A stretch of DNA of 64,000 nucleotides from Mercenaria mercenaria (taxonomy: Eukaryota; Mollusca; Bivalvia; Venerida; Veneridae), in contig NC_069363.1 of the NCBI RefSeq assembly GCF_021730395.1, positions 54,183,001 to 54,247,000 on the forward strand, read 5' to 3'. Made by a program: the position numbers and the translations under genes. The notes below the pieces were generated by a model, which was not told the origin of the DNA, did not search any database, and saw only the letters and a list, made by a program, of their open reading frames with translations. Below, one piece after another: positions 1 to 29,287 of the stretch; the first letter of the stretch is position 1; each line of letters starts with the position of its first letter.

Positions 1-240
1 TATTCTGTGTTTATAATGTACACACAGAACAGAATATTAGTATACAGTGATACATATTAAACACATTTATTTTCTACAGTACTGACTTACAAGTTTGCTT
101 GAATCCACAAAGTTTAATCCCAATGAACTCATGAAATTACTATTATATTATCTCTTCAAACATTGAAAGTCATAAATTTATGTCACCATGAATGGCCATT
201 TTTGCCAAAACCAGGAAATTCAAAGCCCACAGAAATTGCC

Positions 241-375
241 TTACAGTATTTCTGTTTTGTGATAGCACTCTGTTGACTGAACTGGTGTTTCTGGATCCGT
301 ACTGGTACTCACATGTGCTCCACAAGTAAATGACAACATCCTCACATGAATCAGAGATGGAGGACATATGACTTC
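241..375. repeat. Diverged interspersed repeat copy
   Basis: This stretch shares an arrangement with 9884-10010: 'ggtgtttctggatccgtact' here corresponds to 'agtgttcctggattctgtac' there. Both continue into a shared 'catgaatcagagatggagga' string. It is an old dispersed repeat of unknown class, and no coding sequence is apparent. Confidence 0.5.
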
Positions 376-383
376 ACATAAAA

Positions 384-620
384 TGAGCCGCACCATGGGA
401 AAACCAGCATAGTGGCTTTGCGACCAGCATGGATCCAGACCAGCCTGCGCATCCGCACAGTCTGATCAGGATCCATGCTGTTCGCTAACGGTTTCCCTAA
501 TTGCAATAGGCTTTGAAAGCGAACAGCATGGATCCTGACCAGAATGTGCGGATGCGCAGGCTGGTCTGGATCCATGCTGGCCGCAAAGCCACTATGTTGG
601 TTTTCTCATGGCGCGGCTCA
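384..620. mobile_element. Palindromic MITE (fold-back DNA transposon)
   Basis: Two arms of about 100 bp (384-484 and 520-620) are near-perfect reverse complements around a spacer of about 35 bp. The outer ends read GAGCCGCACCATGGG and, on the other strand, GAGCCGCGCCATGAG. There is no coding capacity. It is a non-autonomous DNA transposon lying in PPWD1 intronic sequence; its superfamily is not determined because the target duplication is unclear. Confidence 0.75.
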
Positions 621-810
621 AATATTGTTTTCTGTCAAAACAACGTGGAAAACACATCTCACAGTGGGATCAAACTAGCAGCTTCTCAATGAAGAGACTG
701 GTTCTCTACATGGAAAATCTTAAAGTAGTCATGTGGTACTGTTTGTTATTTACAATATGGATGATGTCTTGCCTTTAGATCTGCTGGTAACTGATATGTA
801 TTGTTTGTAG

Positions 811-3800
811 ATGAAACAACAGTTGTCTAACATGGAGTTTGGGAGAAGACTGGCTTTAGAGAAGGAGTTAGAAAAAGCAGACGCTTTTAATCTCTGCAAT
901 ATATGTATGTAGATTACAAGTGTCAATTTTCTTGTTTGTACTTTTGAAGATTACAGTATACTGACATGATTTAAATACTTTCCATGCAGAATAAATGCAG
1001 GTAGACCGAAATATTGCTAGAGCAGATTTCTGTGGTGGATAGCAATTTAGTAGGGCAGATTTCTACTGTGAATAGTTATTAAGTAGGGCAGATATCTATA
1101 GTGGATAGGATTTAAGTAGCGCAGATTTCAGTGGTGAATAGCGTTTTAGTAGGACAGATTTTTATGGTGGATAGCTTTTTAAGTAGGGCAGATTTCTATG
1201 GAAGATAACTGTTGAGTAGGGCAGATTTCTATGGAAGATAACTGTTGAGTAGGGCAGATTTTTATTGTGGAAAGCATTTAAGTTGGGCAGATTTCAGTGG
1301 TCGATAGTTTTGAGGTTGGCAGATTTTTATAATGGAAAACATTTTAAGTAGGGCAGATTTCTATGGTTGAAAGGAATTAAATGGTGCGGATTTTTATGGC
1401 AGATAACTGTAAAGTAGGGCAGAATTTTGTTGTGGAAAGCATTCATGTAGGGCCGATTTCTATGGTAAGATAGCTTTTGAATTGCACTGCAAGTTTGCAC
1501 TGTTGATGTTAGAAATCACTGAATGCTGTACAAAAGGAATCATTATCCAAGAATATTTAATTCAGTATGATCACTTGAAAGTTGTGTCCACGAAGGTAAA
1601 ACATGCAAGTTATACTGAACTAGGAGTTCATACAGACATGCAGATACTTTGTGTACATTGTAATCCAATCATCTTTTTATTAACCTATGTTAGATATTTG
1701 GTGGTTACATTACAAGTCAAACTATCGCCTTGTATTTCGTATTTATCTTGTATTTATGGTTTGTTTTCAGTATTTGATGAGACTGGGTATTTCCTGTTAT
1801 ATGGAACCATGCTAGGTGTGAAAGGTAAAATAGTTATTGTATGATTTAATGATTTGTTTTCATCTACTCTGTTGGGGTATAAAAAATTTGAGATCTATAG
1901 GTATTTACTAATATGGTTTTAGGCCACTTTTCAAAGAATAATGAGGGCAGTTGTACTCGCAATGACATAACAATCACATCACCATACAAGTACATGTACT
2001 GAAATTGATAAATGAACAATATGGATGTGCGCTGATCTAGATCCTTGCTTGTTGCGAAGCCACAAGGTTGTTTTTTTAACAGTAGCACTCAAGATGTAAA
2101 AGTAAGAGATAACTAAAGTAAGAGAAATAACTTGTTTTTTCCTTTTTTTTTGCAGTTATAAATCTTCACACAAATCGTTGTATGAAGATTTTGGGAAAGC
2201 CAGAAAACCCGAGATTTCTACAGATTGCTTTGTTCCAAGGGAGTGGTAAGAAAGCTAAAGCGGCAACAGATGTTCCTACAGCTGCCTCCGATAATCCACT
2301 GCTGCAGACACAAGTTCTGGATCCTATATTGTTCTGTACAGCTTACAAGAAAAATAGGTTCTATATGTTTACCCGCCGGGAACCATTTGACAAAAGCAGG
2401 TATTAAATGTAATATATAATCTTTATGTCTAGAACAACAAAACTATGAAATCATTTATTTTCATGGCAGACTAAGTATTATATATCTTGGTTGCTTAATG
2501 CTTCCCAGTAACTCAGTTGAATGAGGATCCTCATAAGTGTATTTGATTCTGTTCAATAAGTACTTGGCTCCATGCTGATCGAATGTAATAAAAAAGTTAG
2601 GATTCAAGGTTATAAAACTGAATTTGGAGCCCAGTCTGAAAACTCAGGCATCTGATTGGTTGTTTTTAGCTCGACTTTTTGAAGAAAAAGTAGAGCTAAA
2701 TTGCGCTCGCCCCAGTGGTTAAAGTTTTTGATAAAGTCAAATACACCAGGAGAAACAACCCCCATAACTCTGATTTTAATTTTGACAGAGTTATGCCCCT
2801 TTTTAACTTAGAATTTTTTGGTTAAAGTTTTTGATAAAGTCAGATATCTCCATTACTATCAAAGCTTTTGACTTTTAACTTAAAATAATTTTTTACTATC
2901 AAAGTCTACACCAGGAGAAACAACTCCCATAACCTGGTTTGAATTTTGACAAAGTTTTGCCACATTTTAACTTAGATTTTTTTTGTTTAAAGTTTTATAA
3001 ATCTTTTACTGGCAAAGCTCTAATTCAGGGACGAGCACTGAGAAAAGTCGAGCATGCTGTCTTACGGACAGCTCTTGTTGAGCATGAAATTGACCAATAG
3101 AAAGGCTGCATTGTAAGACTGGATTTTAAACTTAGTTTAGTTTTATAACCTAAGACTCAGATTATGAACTGTAATACTAATAGTTTCAAATGTCAAGATA
3201 CTGTACATTACTACATAAAATTTTTATACAAATTACAGTGCTGATGCAGACAGAGATGTTTTCAATGAGAAACCTTCAAAAGAGGAGCTTATTTCAGCTA
3301 CTCAGGTATATTCACTTAATATTCTGTTTACATTTATTTCTTGTGCCCCTGCACTGCACTTGTCTAATTGTCTGCCTATCTATCTGACAAAATTTGTGTC
3401 ACATATATCTCAAAAAGTGTTTGGTCTAGTCATGAAACTTTATAGGAATGTTATTCAGCGTGGGAAATTATGCACCTTGAGGTTTTGTCTGGGAGTTTAC
3501 TCTTGTAAGACCAGACTTAAGGCCCATAGCTTGGTCAAAATGTATTTATATAGGCCATATAGTAATATGTAACTCTAAAAAAGTATTTGATTTAGAGTCA
3601 TGGAACTTTATAGGAATTTAATTCATCATGTGAAGTTGTGCACCTATGGTTTTGTTTGGGATTTTTCAGTAAAACCAGACTTATGGCCCTTGACCTTGTC
3701 AATCATGTGTAAAGGGGCTAATGTGTATCTGAAAATAACTACACTTGGAAGACTTTTGTAGGAATGTTATTCAGCATATAAATATGTACCTTGGGTTTTC

Positions 3801-6800
3801 AGTATGTCATACCTAAGGCCCCCGATTTGGTAAAAGATATACCATAATGGACCTAAAAGTCTTATGGGACTCTCACAGTATGATACTGCATTCATTCAGT
3901 TTTGAAGCTCTTAGGACAGCACCTATATAGATAAATGACACCTATGCCTTATTGCTCTTTGGCAACTGCCCTATGGTAATCGTTGATCTGTTAGTATGTC
4001 CATCCACTCTGTTAAGTAGTACTTATGTGAAAGTGATCAAAACATTAACTGTAAATCTACACATTCAGAGGAAATATGTCCGTTATTTTTTGTCACTATT
4101 AGATTAGCAGAGAAAACAAAGGAATAGACATTTTAAAATGTCCATCGTTCATCAGCTTGCTAGGTTTGTTTTTGAATGGCAACTTATTATATATCTATTT
4201 ATATAGAGAATATTTGAACACCAGATGCAGATTATTTTCATGAGTGGCATAGTCACATGGGAAAATGTAAAATTTGGGATTCACATGTAAAGAAATTTGA
4301 TCTATTTTGTATGGAGTGAACACCAGATGCAGTATGTTTTATGAGTTTTAGAGCAACATGTGAATGTGAAATCTGGTGTTCACATGTAAAAGACATTTTA
4401 TCTTACACGTAAAATAAGCAATTTTTTATGTATTTATTTAATGTGTTTTTAGTGGTTTTTATTAAATTTAATGTACTTGATATTTTTTACTGTGAAAAAG
4501 TATATTTCACTACTATTTCAATAACTCAGTGGAAAACATGTAATGAATCAAGGTCATGTACAGAACAGTGTTGCATAACTTAATAACATTTTACCTTTAC
4601 AGGACATATCATACACCAGGGTAGCAGATACCTGTGTGATTTATACAACATTAGGAGATATCACATGTAAATTATTCTCAAAAGAGTAAGTACGGTTTTT
4701 CTACATTGTGGCTGTAATATTTTACATGATTTCAAAATGAAACAATTCAGCACTTGACAGCCATAAGCTTGGAAAGAACTATACATTAGATGGACCTCAA
4801 CATTGAAAAGTTCTCAATATCAAACAGGTTTCAGCATAAGACAGACCTCAACATTGGACTCAGTGTTGAATTCTTCATGTGAGGAAGCCATCCAGCTGGC
4901 TTACATGTCGGTGGTTCTAACCAGGTGCTGCCCATGACGAAATAATACAAGGAGGGGTAACTGGGGTCTTCCGCCACCACCAAAGCTGGAAAGTTGTCAT
5001 ATGACCTATAACTGTGTTGGTGCGACGTTAAACCAAACAAAAACAAAAATGTTCTCTACATTAGACTCATCCCATCATTAGACACAATTCAAAGCTTACT
5101 TAGACAGTGGACAGATCCAGATGTCTCTGTAGTGAGAGCAGTTGTTCCAATATGAAGCTGCTAAGTTCATTCGCCTAGAGTGTGTTCTATTTCTAGTCAT
5201 ACCAATATTCCAGTTTGGTTTTAACCAGGTTTTTATTGTAATGAAGTGTCTTGTACCAGTGGCACCACATTTGTTATTATGTACGCTGTATTTTATTCTC
5301 TAAACATCTCATTTGAACTCTAGATTGTTTTTTCAGATGCCCAAAGACAGTAGAGAATTTCTGTGTTCACAGTAGAGATGGTTACTACAATGGTCATATT
5401 GTGCACAGAGTTATAAAAGGTTTCATGATACAGACAGGGGACCCACTGGGTAAGTCAAAATCCTTTCTTGAATTAAATTTTAAAGGATTTTTTGGAAGCA
5501 ACTGTATTTATACTTCAGTTATTTTGTTGCTTGTGGACAGAGGGAAGCTGTAACATACGGGTATACATATGTTTGCAGTGAATAGAGGGAAGCTGTAACT
5601 TATAGATATTGTTAGTGAACGGAGGGAAGCTGTAACATATGTTGGTAGTAAATGGAGAAAATCTGAAACATTCACATAATTATGTTGGTTGTGGATGCAG
5701 GGAAGCTGTAACATATAGTTGGCAGTGAACCTAGGGAAGCTGTTTTACAGATGTAAGTAGTGGACAGAGAGAAGCTGTATCATATATATCTATACTGGCT
5801 AGAAGGAAGCATCTCTCTAGAAACTATTATAAATTCAAGCCTGCCAAGTTAGCTCAGTAAGATAGTGTTTTGTGAAATTAAAGCATACTTGGGCATCATT
5901 AAACGTAAAACTTAAGTAGTAAAAATGTGTTTAAAACCCACAACACAGTTTAATTTGCCTTACAGGTAATGGTACGGGTGGAGAGTCAATATGGGGTGGT
6001 GAGTTTGAAGATGAATTCCATCCAAATCTGCGTCACGACAGACCGTACACATTGAGCATGGCAAATGCTGGACCAAACACAAATGGATCTCAATTCTTTA
6101 TCACAGTTGTTCCCACTGTAAGTATTCCAGACATTCATCAGACCTAGGGACCTGGTTCTTGCACATGACACTCCGTCTCATGATGGTGAACAATTGTGCC
6201 AAGTTACATCAGAATCCCTCCATGCATGAAGAAGAAATTCTCCGGACAAAGTTTGTGGATGCCGCCCGCCCACCAAGGGCGTTCCGATAATATGTCCCGT
6301 CTTTCAGACCAGCGTATAAAAAGTATTTTCCTTATTCTTCTTTTTAGGGGGTCAAAGGTCAAGTTCTCGGTATATTTTAAATAGACTTTACATACTGAGT
6401 AATCTCCAACAAGTCATAATGGGAAGGCATATGTGTTTAACAGTAGTTCTTGTAAATATAACTCTAGCATAAACTGCTGTGATTGACATTTTTAAGGGTT
6501 ATTTGAACTGGAGAGTAAATGTGTTACAAAGGAGATCACATGCTTTTAACACACTTAGCATCCAGCCGGTTTATGTAAGGTCTGTGTGGTTCTACCCAAG
6601 TGTCCCTCTCCACCCCACCCCCCGCAACCACACCATCCCAAACTCTGAAATAATGCCTAGAGAAACACCTACAGTCTTCCTCAACCATCAAAAGCTGGAT
6701 AAATGCCATATCACCTAAGATTTTGTCGATTTAACGTCTAACTTACAAACAACAATTTCATATTGAAGATAATCATATAGAATGCAGTGAAGTTTAGGAT

Positions 6801-7000
6801 ATAAAATGTATTCGTCAGTTACGTCTGAAATATATATTAACCTTTTATTCTTTCAGCCATGGTTGGACAACAAGCACACAGTGTTTGGGCGTGTCACCAG
6901 GGGGATGGAAGTGGTACAGAGTATTGCAAATGTGAAAACAAACCCGAAAACAGACAAACCTCATGATGATATATGTATAGTAAACATTGCTGTGAAATGA
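811..7000 (+). CDS. PPWD1: PPWD1 (peptidylprolyl isomerase, WD repeat), 3' part
   Basis: A spliceosome-associated nuclear cyclophilin. The gene starts upstream of the window, so the WD40 propeller is missing. Visible exons are 811-904, 1771-1824, 2156-2399, 3239-3305, 4603-4685, 5337-5449, 5966-6117 and 6857-7000 (TGA). All have GT/AG borders and phases that chain without a break, giving 316 residues. Recognisable family text includes MEFGRR, the linker [10 protein letters not shown] and the cyclophilin domain from exon 5 on. Active-site strings are [21 protein letters not shown] and [10 protein letters not shown], so the catalytic Arg, the Gln, and the Trp and His that contact the substrate are present and isomerase activity is expected. 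One oddity: the residue before HR is Val (GHIVHRV) where cyclophilins usually have Phe. Its downstream neighbour SREK1IP1 is tail-to-tail. Confidence 0.95.
1010..1476. repeat. Minisatellite, unit about 35-40 bp
   Basis: About twelve imperfect tandem copies of a unit reading roughly GTAGGGCAGATTTCTATGG followed by TGGATAGC and a short AT-rich link. It lies inside the PPWD1 intron between exons 811-904 and 1771-1824. The reading frames through it are interrupted and it looks non-coding. Confidence 0.85.
2667..3079 (+). mobile_element. Fold-back element, Helentron-like (HINE-type)
   Basis: The left end is TAGCTCGACTTTTTGAAG, a stem-loop with AAGTAGAGCTA. The right end is the hairpin GCTGTCTTACGGACAGC followed by TCTTGTT. 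The interior holds imperfect repeats (ACACCAGGAGAAACAAC; TTTTAACTTAGA). This is the same end structure as the larger elements at 16827-18302 and 37872-39196. It is in a PPWD1 intron and has no coding capacity. Confidence 0.65.
4868..5047 (+). mobile_element. 5'-truncated tRNA-type SINE
   Basis: Matches the body and tail of the full-length SINE at 37021-37300: 'gaattcttcatgtgaggaag', 'ccatccagctggcttac', 'gacctataactgtgttggtg' and 'cgacgttaaacc', ending in an A-rich tail. The tRNA-like head is missing. It is in a PPWD1 intron. Confidence 0.75.
5505..5815. repeat. Minisatellite, unit about 38-45 bp
   Basis: About seven imperfect copies of GTGAACAGAGGGAAGCTGTA followed by ACATAT and a short linker, in the PPWD1 intron just after exon 5337-5449. 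Non-coding. Confidence 0.8.
6140..6330 (-). mobile_element. Fragment of the GGTCAAGGTCA-type fold-back family
   Basis: The reverse complement carries the hallmark strings of the arrays at 35860-36300 and 51480-52160: TTTGTCCGG, TTCATGCATGGAGGGATT, TGATGGTGAACAATTGTGCC in inverse, and CCTAGGTCTG. It starts about 20 bp after a PPWD1 donor site (6118). Confidence 0.7.
6545..6755 (+). mobile_element. Diverged SINE remnant
   Basis: Degenerate match to the SINE body: 'ggttctacccaagtgtcc', 'cttcctcaaccatcaaaagc', 'tggataaatgccatatcacc', 'taacgtctaact'. Older than the copies at 4868 and 37021. It is in the last PPWD1 intron. Confidence 0.6.
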
Positions 7001-7860
7001 AACCTGTTTTATATGTTGGATATGTGTGTGCAATTCTACACAGTAACAGAAAATGATGTTAGAGGTTTTTTTCATAGATTATGACAACAATCACAACTAA
7101 CATCTGCGTGTACATTAGAAATAGCAACATGGGATTGCTTTCCTCCTTTGCATTGCGGTTACAAAACAAGTGGATTAAACGGTATGTGTCAGTGAAGAAG
7201 AAACAAAAACATGGAAGTTCCCTAATGAATGCCTGTAATACTGTCAAAAGTAGATTATTAATTTTGTCAGAATCAAACATAATATACATCATTATATCGA
7301 TCTCAGCTAGTTTTTCAATATCATGGCGAAAAATGTATCTTTTATAGGAAAGGCTCTATTGGTAGTATTTTGAAGAAAATGATCAGTTTGTAACATAAAC
7401 ACACTGCTGTTCTGCTATTAAACTAAGATATCCTGGAAGTTATGTAAGAATTGTAGATCAAATGGTGTCAGAAATGGCCGAAATTCACAACTGAAAAAAA
7501 ACTGGTTTTTGATGAAAAATATAAAAAAAAACTTAATCAATATATTGAGAAAAACTAAAAGTTGAAGAGAAATGGCTGAAAGTGCTGTTACTGAACAGGT
7601 CAGTGAAACATTACTATTTTATGACTGATTATTCAGGCACTGAACTATAATCAGACACCTAATTATCACTTACTCATAAGGCAACCAACAGTTATCAGAC
7701 CTTCAAATGTCATATGTTTGATAAAGTTTTAAAACGTGTAATATAGGGATAGACACTAATTTGTATTTCCTAGTGACCTGGAGGACAGTCAGTCAGCTTT
7801 TAAAACCTTGTTGTCTGCATAAAATTCAAGTGGTCCCACTTATCCACAAAATATTTCAGT
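7001..7860 (+). other. PPWD1 3' UTR and flank; nothing else recognised
   Basis: AT-rich sequence after the PPWD1 stop codon without convincing coding frames. The 3' UTR may run as far as an AATAAA at about 8323, across the element remnant at 7866-8170; a poly(A) site cannot be fixed from sequence alone. Confidence 0.4.
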
Positions 7861-7865
7861 TCCTT

Positions 7866-8170
7866 TTAAAAACTAGAGCTGTCTGTAAGAAAGCCAATGC
7901 TCGACTATTCGAATTGTTGTCCCTGAAGGAATATTACCCTAAATGTTAAAATACCTGTTTCAATCCAATATCTACATTAGTTTTAGAGATAGAAACTTAC
8001 ATGCACAATTTTAACCAGGATTTTCTAAGTCCAAAAGGGGGCATAATTTGGCCAAAATACACGTCACATTACATCTTTGACTGCAGGCTTCATAAGTTAA
8101 GAATGAAAACTTCTGAATTTTTAGTGCATTGAGAGTTCAATGATCCCCTTGAAAGTCTTCTGTTGGTCCC
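7866..8170 (-). mobile_element. Truncated Helentron-like fold-back remnant
   Basis: Begins with 'agagctgtctgtaagaaagc' and 'gctcgactattcgaa', which is the hairpin end of the 16827-18302 family seen in reverse. It continues into 'ttttaaccaggattttctaa' and 'gggggcataatttggcc' before losing similarity. The opposite end is missing. Confidence 0.65.
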
Positions 8171-8559
8171 CCGGAAAATTACTGTCAGTGGGTAAGAGGA
8201 CAACTGTTGGTGTTTATCTCTGTTTAAAAGAAACCTTAATGTAAGACACTGATCATGTATTGTTTTGTTTTTTCCAAAATAGTTTTAAAATTTGTATATA
8301 ATGTAACAGAGTCAAAATCCATGAATAAAATAAGAAACTAGATTTGTCCTTTTTATATCTTCTCATCATGACTGATATATATAATCCCTAAAATAATGTA
8401 GAAGTGGGCAGATATATCTTTGATATATGGATTTATTACATAAAGACTGTAAAAATGGGCAGATGGACCCATAGAAGGGGGCAGACTATCGGTACTTAAG
8501 TATAATGACTTAGTTTGTTTGTTTTTGGTACAACACCATTTTTGGCCGGGTTTTCAAAG

Positions 8560-9343
8560 AACAAGAGCTGTCGGAGAACAGCAAAGCTCGACTATTCAAC
8601 AGCCTTGTCGATTGAATGAATACGAGTCGAAAAAGGGGCATAATTTAGTAAAAAAGCAAAATAGGGTTATGGAACCTGCATAGTGCTTATCAGCTCATGA
8701 CAGTGGACAAGTGTGTGAAGTTTCAATCCATTCCCATTAGGGGGTACCGAGATACCAGCTTACATATAAGAATTAAACCCAAAACTCCTAAGTTGAAAAA
8801 GGGGCATAATTGTGTAAAATGTGAAGTTGAGTTATTGACCCTTTGCACTGCATGCCATATCATGACAGTGAACAAGTGTGTGAAGTTTCAATCCTTTCCC
8901 ATTAGTGGATACTGAGATACCAGCTTACATACAAAAACTTAACCAAAAATTTCTATGTTGAAAAAGGGGCATAATTTAGTAAAAAAGCAAAATGAAGTTA
9001 TGGGACCTGCTTTGTGCATGTCGGGTCATGACCGTGAACAAGTGTGTGAAGTTTCAATCCATTCCAATTAGTGAGTACTGAGATACCAGCTTACATACAA
9101 AACCGTAACCAAAAAATTCTAAGTCGAAAAAGGGGCATAATTTTGTAAAAAAGCAAAATAGAGTTATGGAACCTGTGCAATGTAAGTCAGATTATCACAG
9201 TGAGTAAGTGTGTGAAGTTTCAATCCATTCCCACAAGTGGTTGCTGAGATACCAGCTTACATACAAAAACTTAACCAAATCGCGACACGGACGCATGGGC
9301 GAGTCCAACAGCTCTACTATTCTATGAATAGTCGAGCTAAAAA
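8560..9343 (-). mobile_element. Complete Helentron-like fold-back element with four internal repeats
   Basis: Left end AACAAGAGCTGTCGGAGAACAGC (a hairpin end in reverse), right end GAATAGTCGAGCTAAAAA. The interior is about four tandem units of roughly 150 bp with the strings AAAAAGGGGCATAATT, GTGTGTGAAGTTTCAATCC and GAGATACCAGCTTACATA. There is no credible protein; short open frames are repeat artefacts. Confidence 0.75.
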
Positions 9344-9883
9344 TCCGGCTTGTACATTAGGGATGTCCAGGCGGATGGATGGGATGATGAGTCTCATGTT
9401 AACCTTTTTGTTCTTTCATTTTTCACAACTACTTATCCAAACTTCAAGAAACTTGGTCAAGATGATCCCCTATTACCTTAGTTGGTCCAAAGTGAGAATG
9501 GGGTCACTGGGTCAAAGGTCACGGGGACCTGAACATTGAAAATGGTTTCCGCTCAATATCTGGAAAAGTATTTCACCTAGGACCTTGAAACTTCATAGGT
9601 ATGTTGGTCTTGATGCGCACATGACCCCTATTGATTTCAGGGTCGAAGGTCACAGGGATTAAACATTGAAAATGGTGTTTTTCTTACTTTGATTTTTTTA
9701 CACCAATTTATTTCTTTAATTTCATTTTCTATCCATTTCTTTTTTTCCCCTTTTTTCCTTCAATAGTGCATATTAATTAGGGGGTTATTTATTGTATGCC
9801 TTTATTAGAACTTTAACTCATCACCTAATTCGGAGGCATTAGCTGCTTGTTCAACAGTATTTCAGTTATGTAACAGCAGGTAG
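9344..9883. repeat. Remnant of GGTCAAAGGTCAC-type repeat plus AT-rich sequence
   Basis: 9420-9680 carries two imperfect units with 'gggtcaaaggtcacgggg' or 'gggtcgaaggtcacaggg' and 'gaccttgaaacttcatagg', common internal units of the fold-back families in this window. From 9690 to 9883 nothing is recognised. Confidence 0.5.
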
Positions 9884-10010
9884 TTAACCTAACCAGTGTT
9901 CCTGGATTCTGTACCAGTAAAAACCTGTTCTCGAGTAGGCCTAACTGCCAACTTGCCCACATGAATCAGAGATGGAGGACGATTGATTTCAGATGCAATG
10001 TCTTTTATCA
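9884..10010. repeat. Second copy of the interspersed repeat at 241-375
   Basis: Shares 'catgaatcagagatggagga' and an adjacent diverged block with 241-375. Class unknown, non-coding. Confidence 0.5.
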
Positions 10011-10392
10011 GATTGTCACTGAGATTCTTTAGTATCCAAACATCATGGTAAATGTGTATCATATACATTTTCACATTAAAAGAAGCAGATGCAGTATTTT
10101 GAAAAGGGAGATAGAGAATAATGGCTACCAATGCTTGTTACTTATTGATCCTTGATATATTCAGTTGCTGACTAAAATATTCAAAAGGTTTTTTATCCAT
10201 AATACTTGAAAGTTTCTCCATCAGGAAATCTATGCCACATTTTGTCTGGGTGTTTTCCTTAACAGAGCAAAAAAAGCATAAATTTATTTTGAACACTTTT
10301 ATTTCACATCAATTTCATATTACATGTAGATAGCCTTCTCTAACGTTCATATTTGAATATTATGACAAAATGTCATCTGCTCCATTTAGACA

Positions 10393-28994
<18,602 letters not shown>

Positions 28995-29287
28995 CTTGTT
29001 CAATCGAGTAGTAAGAGTTACGCCCCTTTAATAAGTTTTAACTTCATAAACAAAATACCACAAAAACTTACTTTTTACTGTTTAATTTGATATCAAAATT
29101 TTTCAGTTTGCTATGACAATTAATTTGAAATAAGATCTAATGAATCTACAAGAAATTTTGATTTTTACATGTTTATACAGTTTATTTTAATTTATGAACT
29201 AACTGTATTTTCGGAAAATGGCTGCGCCCATAAGGAAATGGTTTCGTTTTTAGATTTTTCAAGAAATTTTAGATTTAAACTGAAACC
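28995..29287. promoter_or_regulatory. Putative bidirectional promoter SREK1IP1 / CWC27
   Basis: Only 293 bp separate the proposed SREK1IP1 ATG (minus strand, 28994) from the CWC27 ATG (29288). At 29215-29228, AAAATGGCTGCGCC resembles the YY1 site AANATGGCGGC (one mismatch), common in bidirectional housekeeping promoters. No clear TATA box. The human pair is also head-to-head. Confidence 0.5.

Noticed and set aside
7081-7347. ORF of 88 codons after PPWD1
   Set aside because: Lies in the PPWD1 3' UTR region with no recognisable motif and an overlapping open frame on the other strand.
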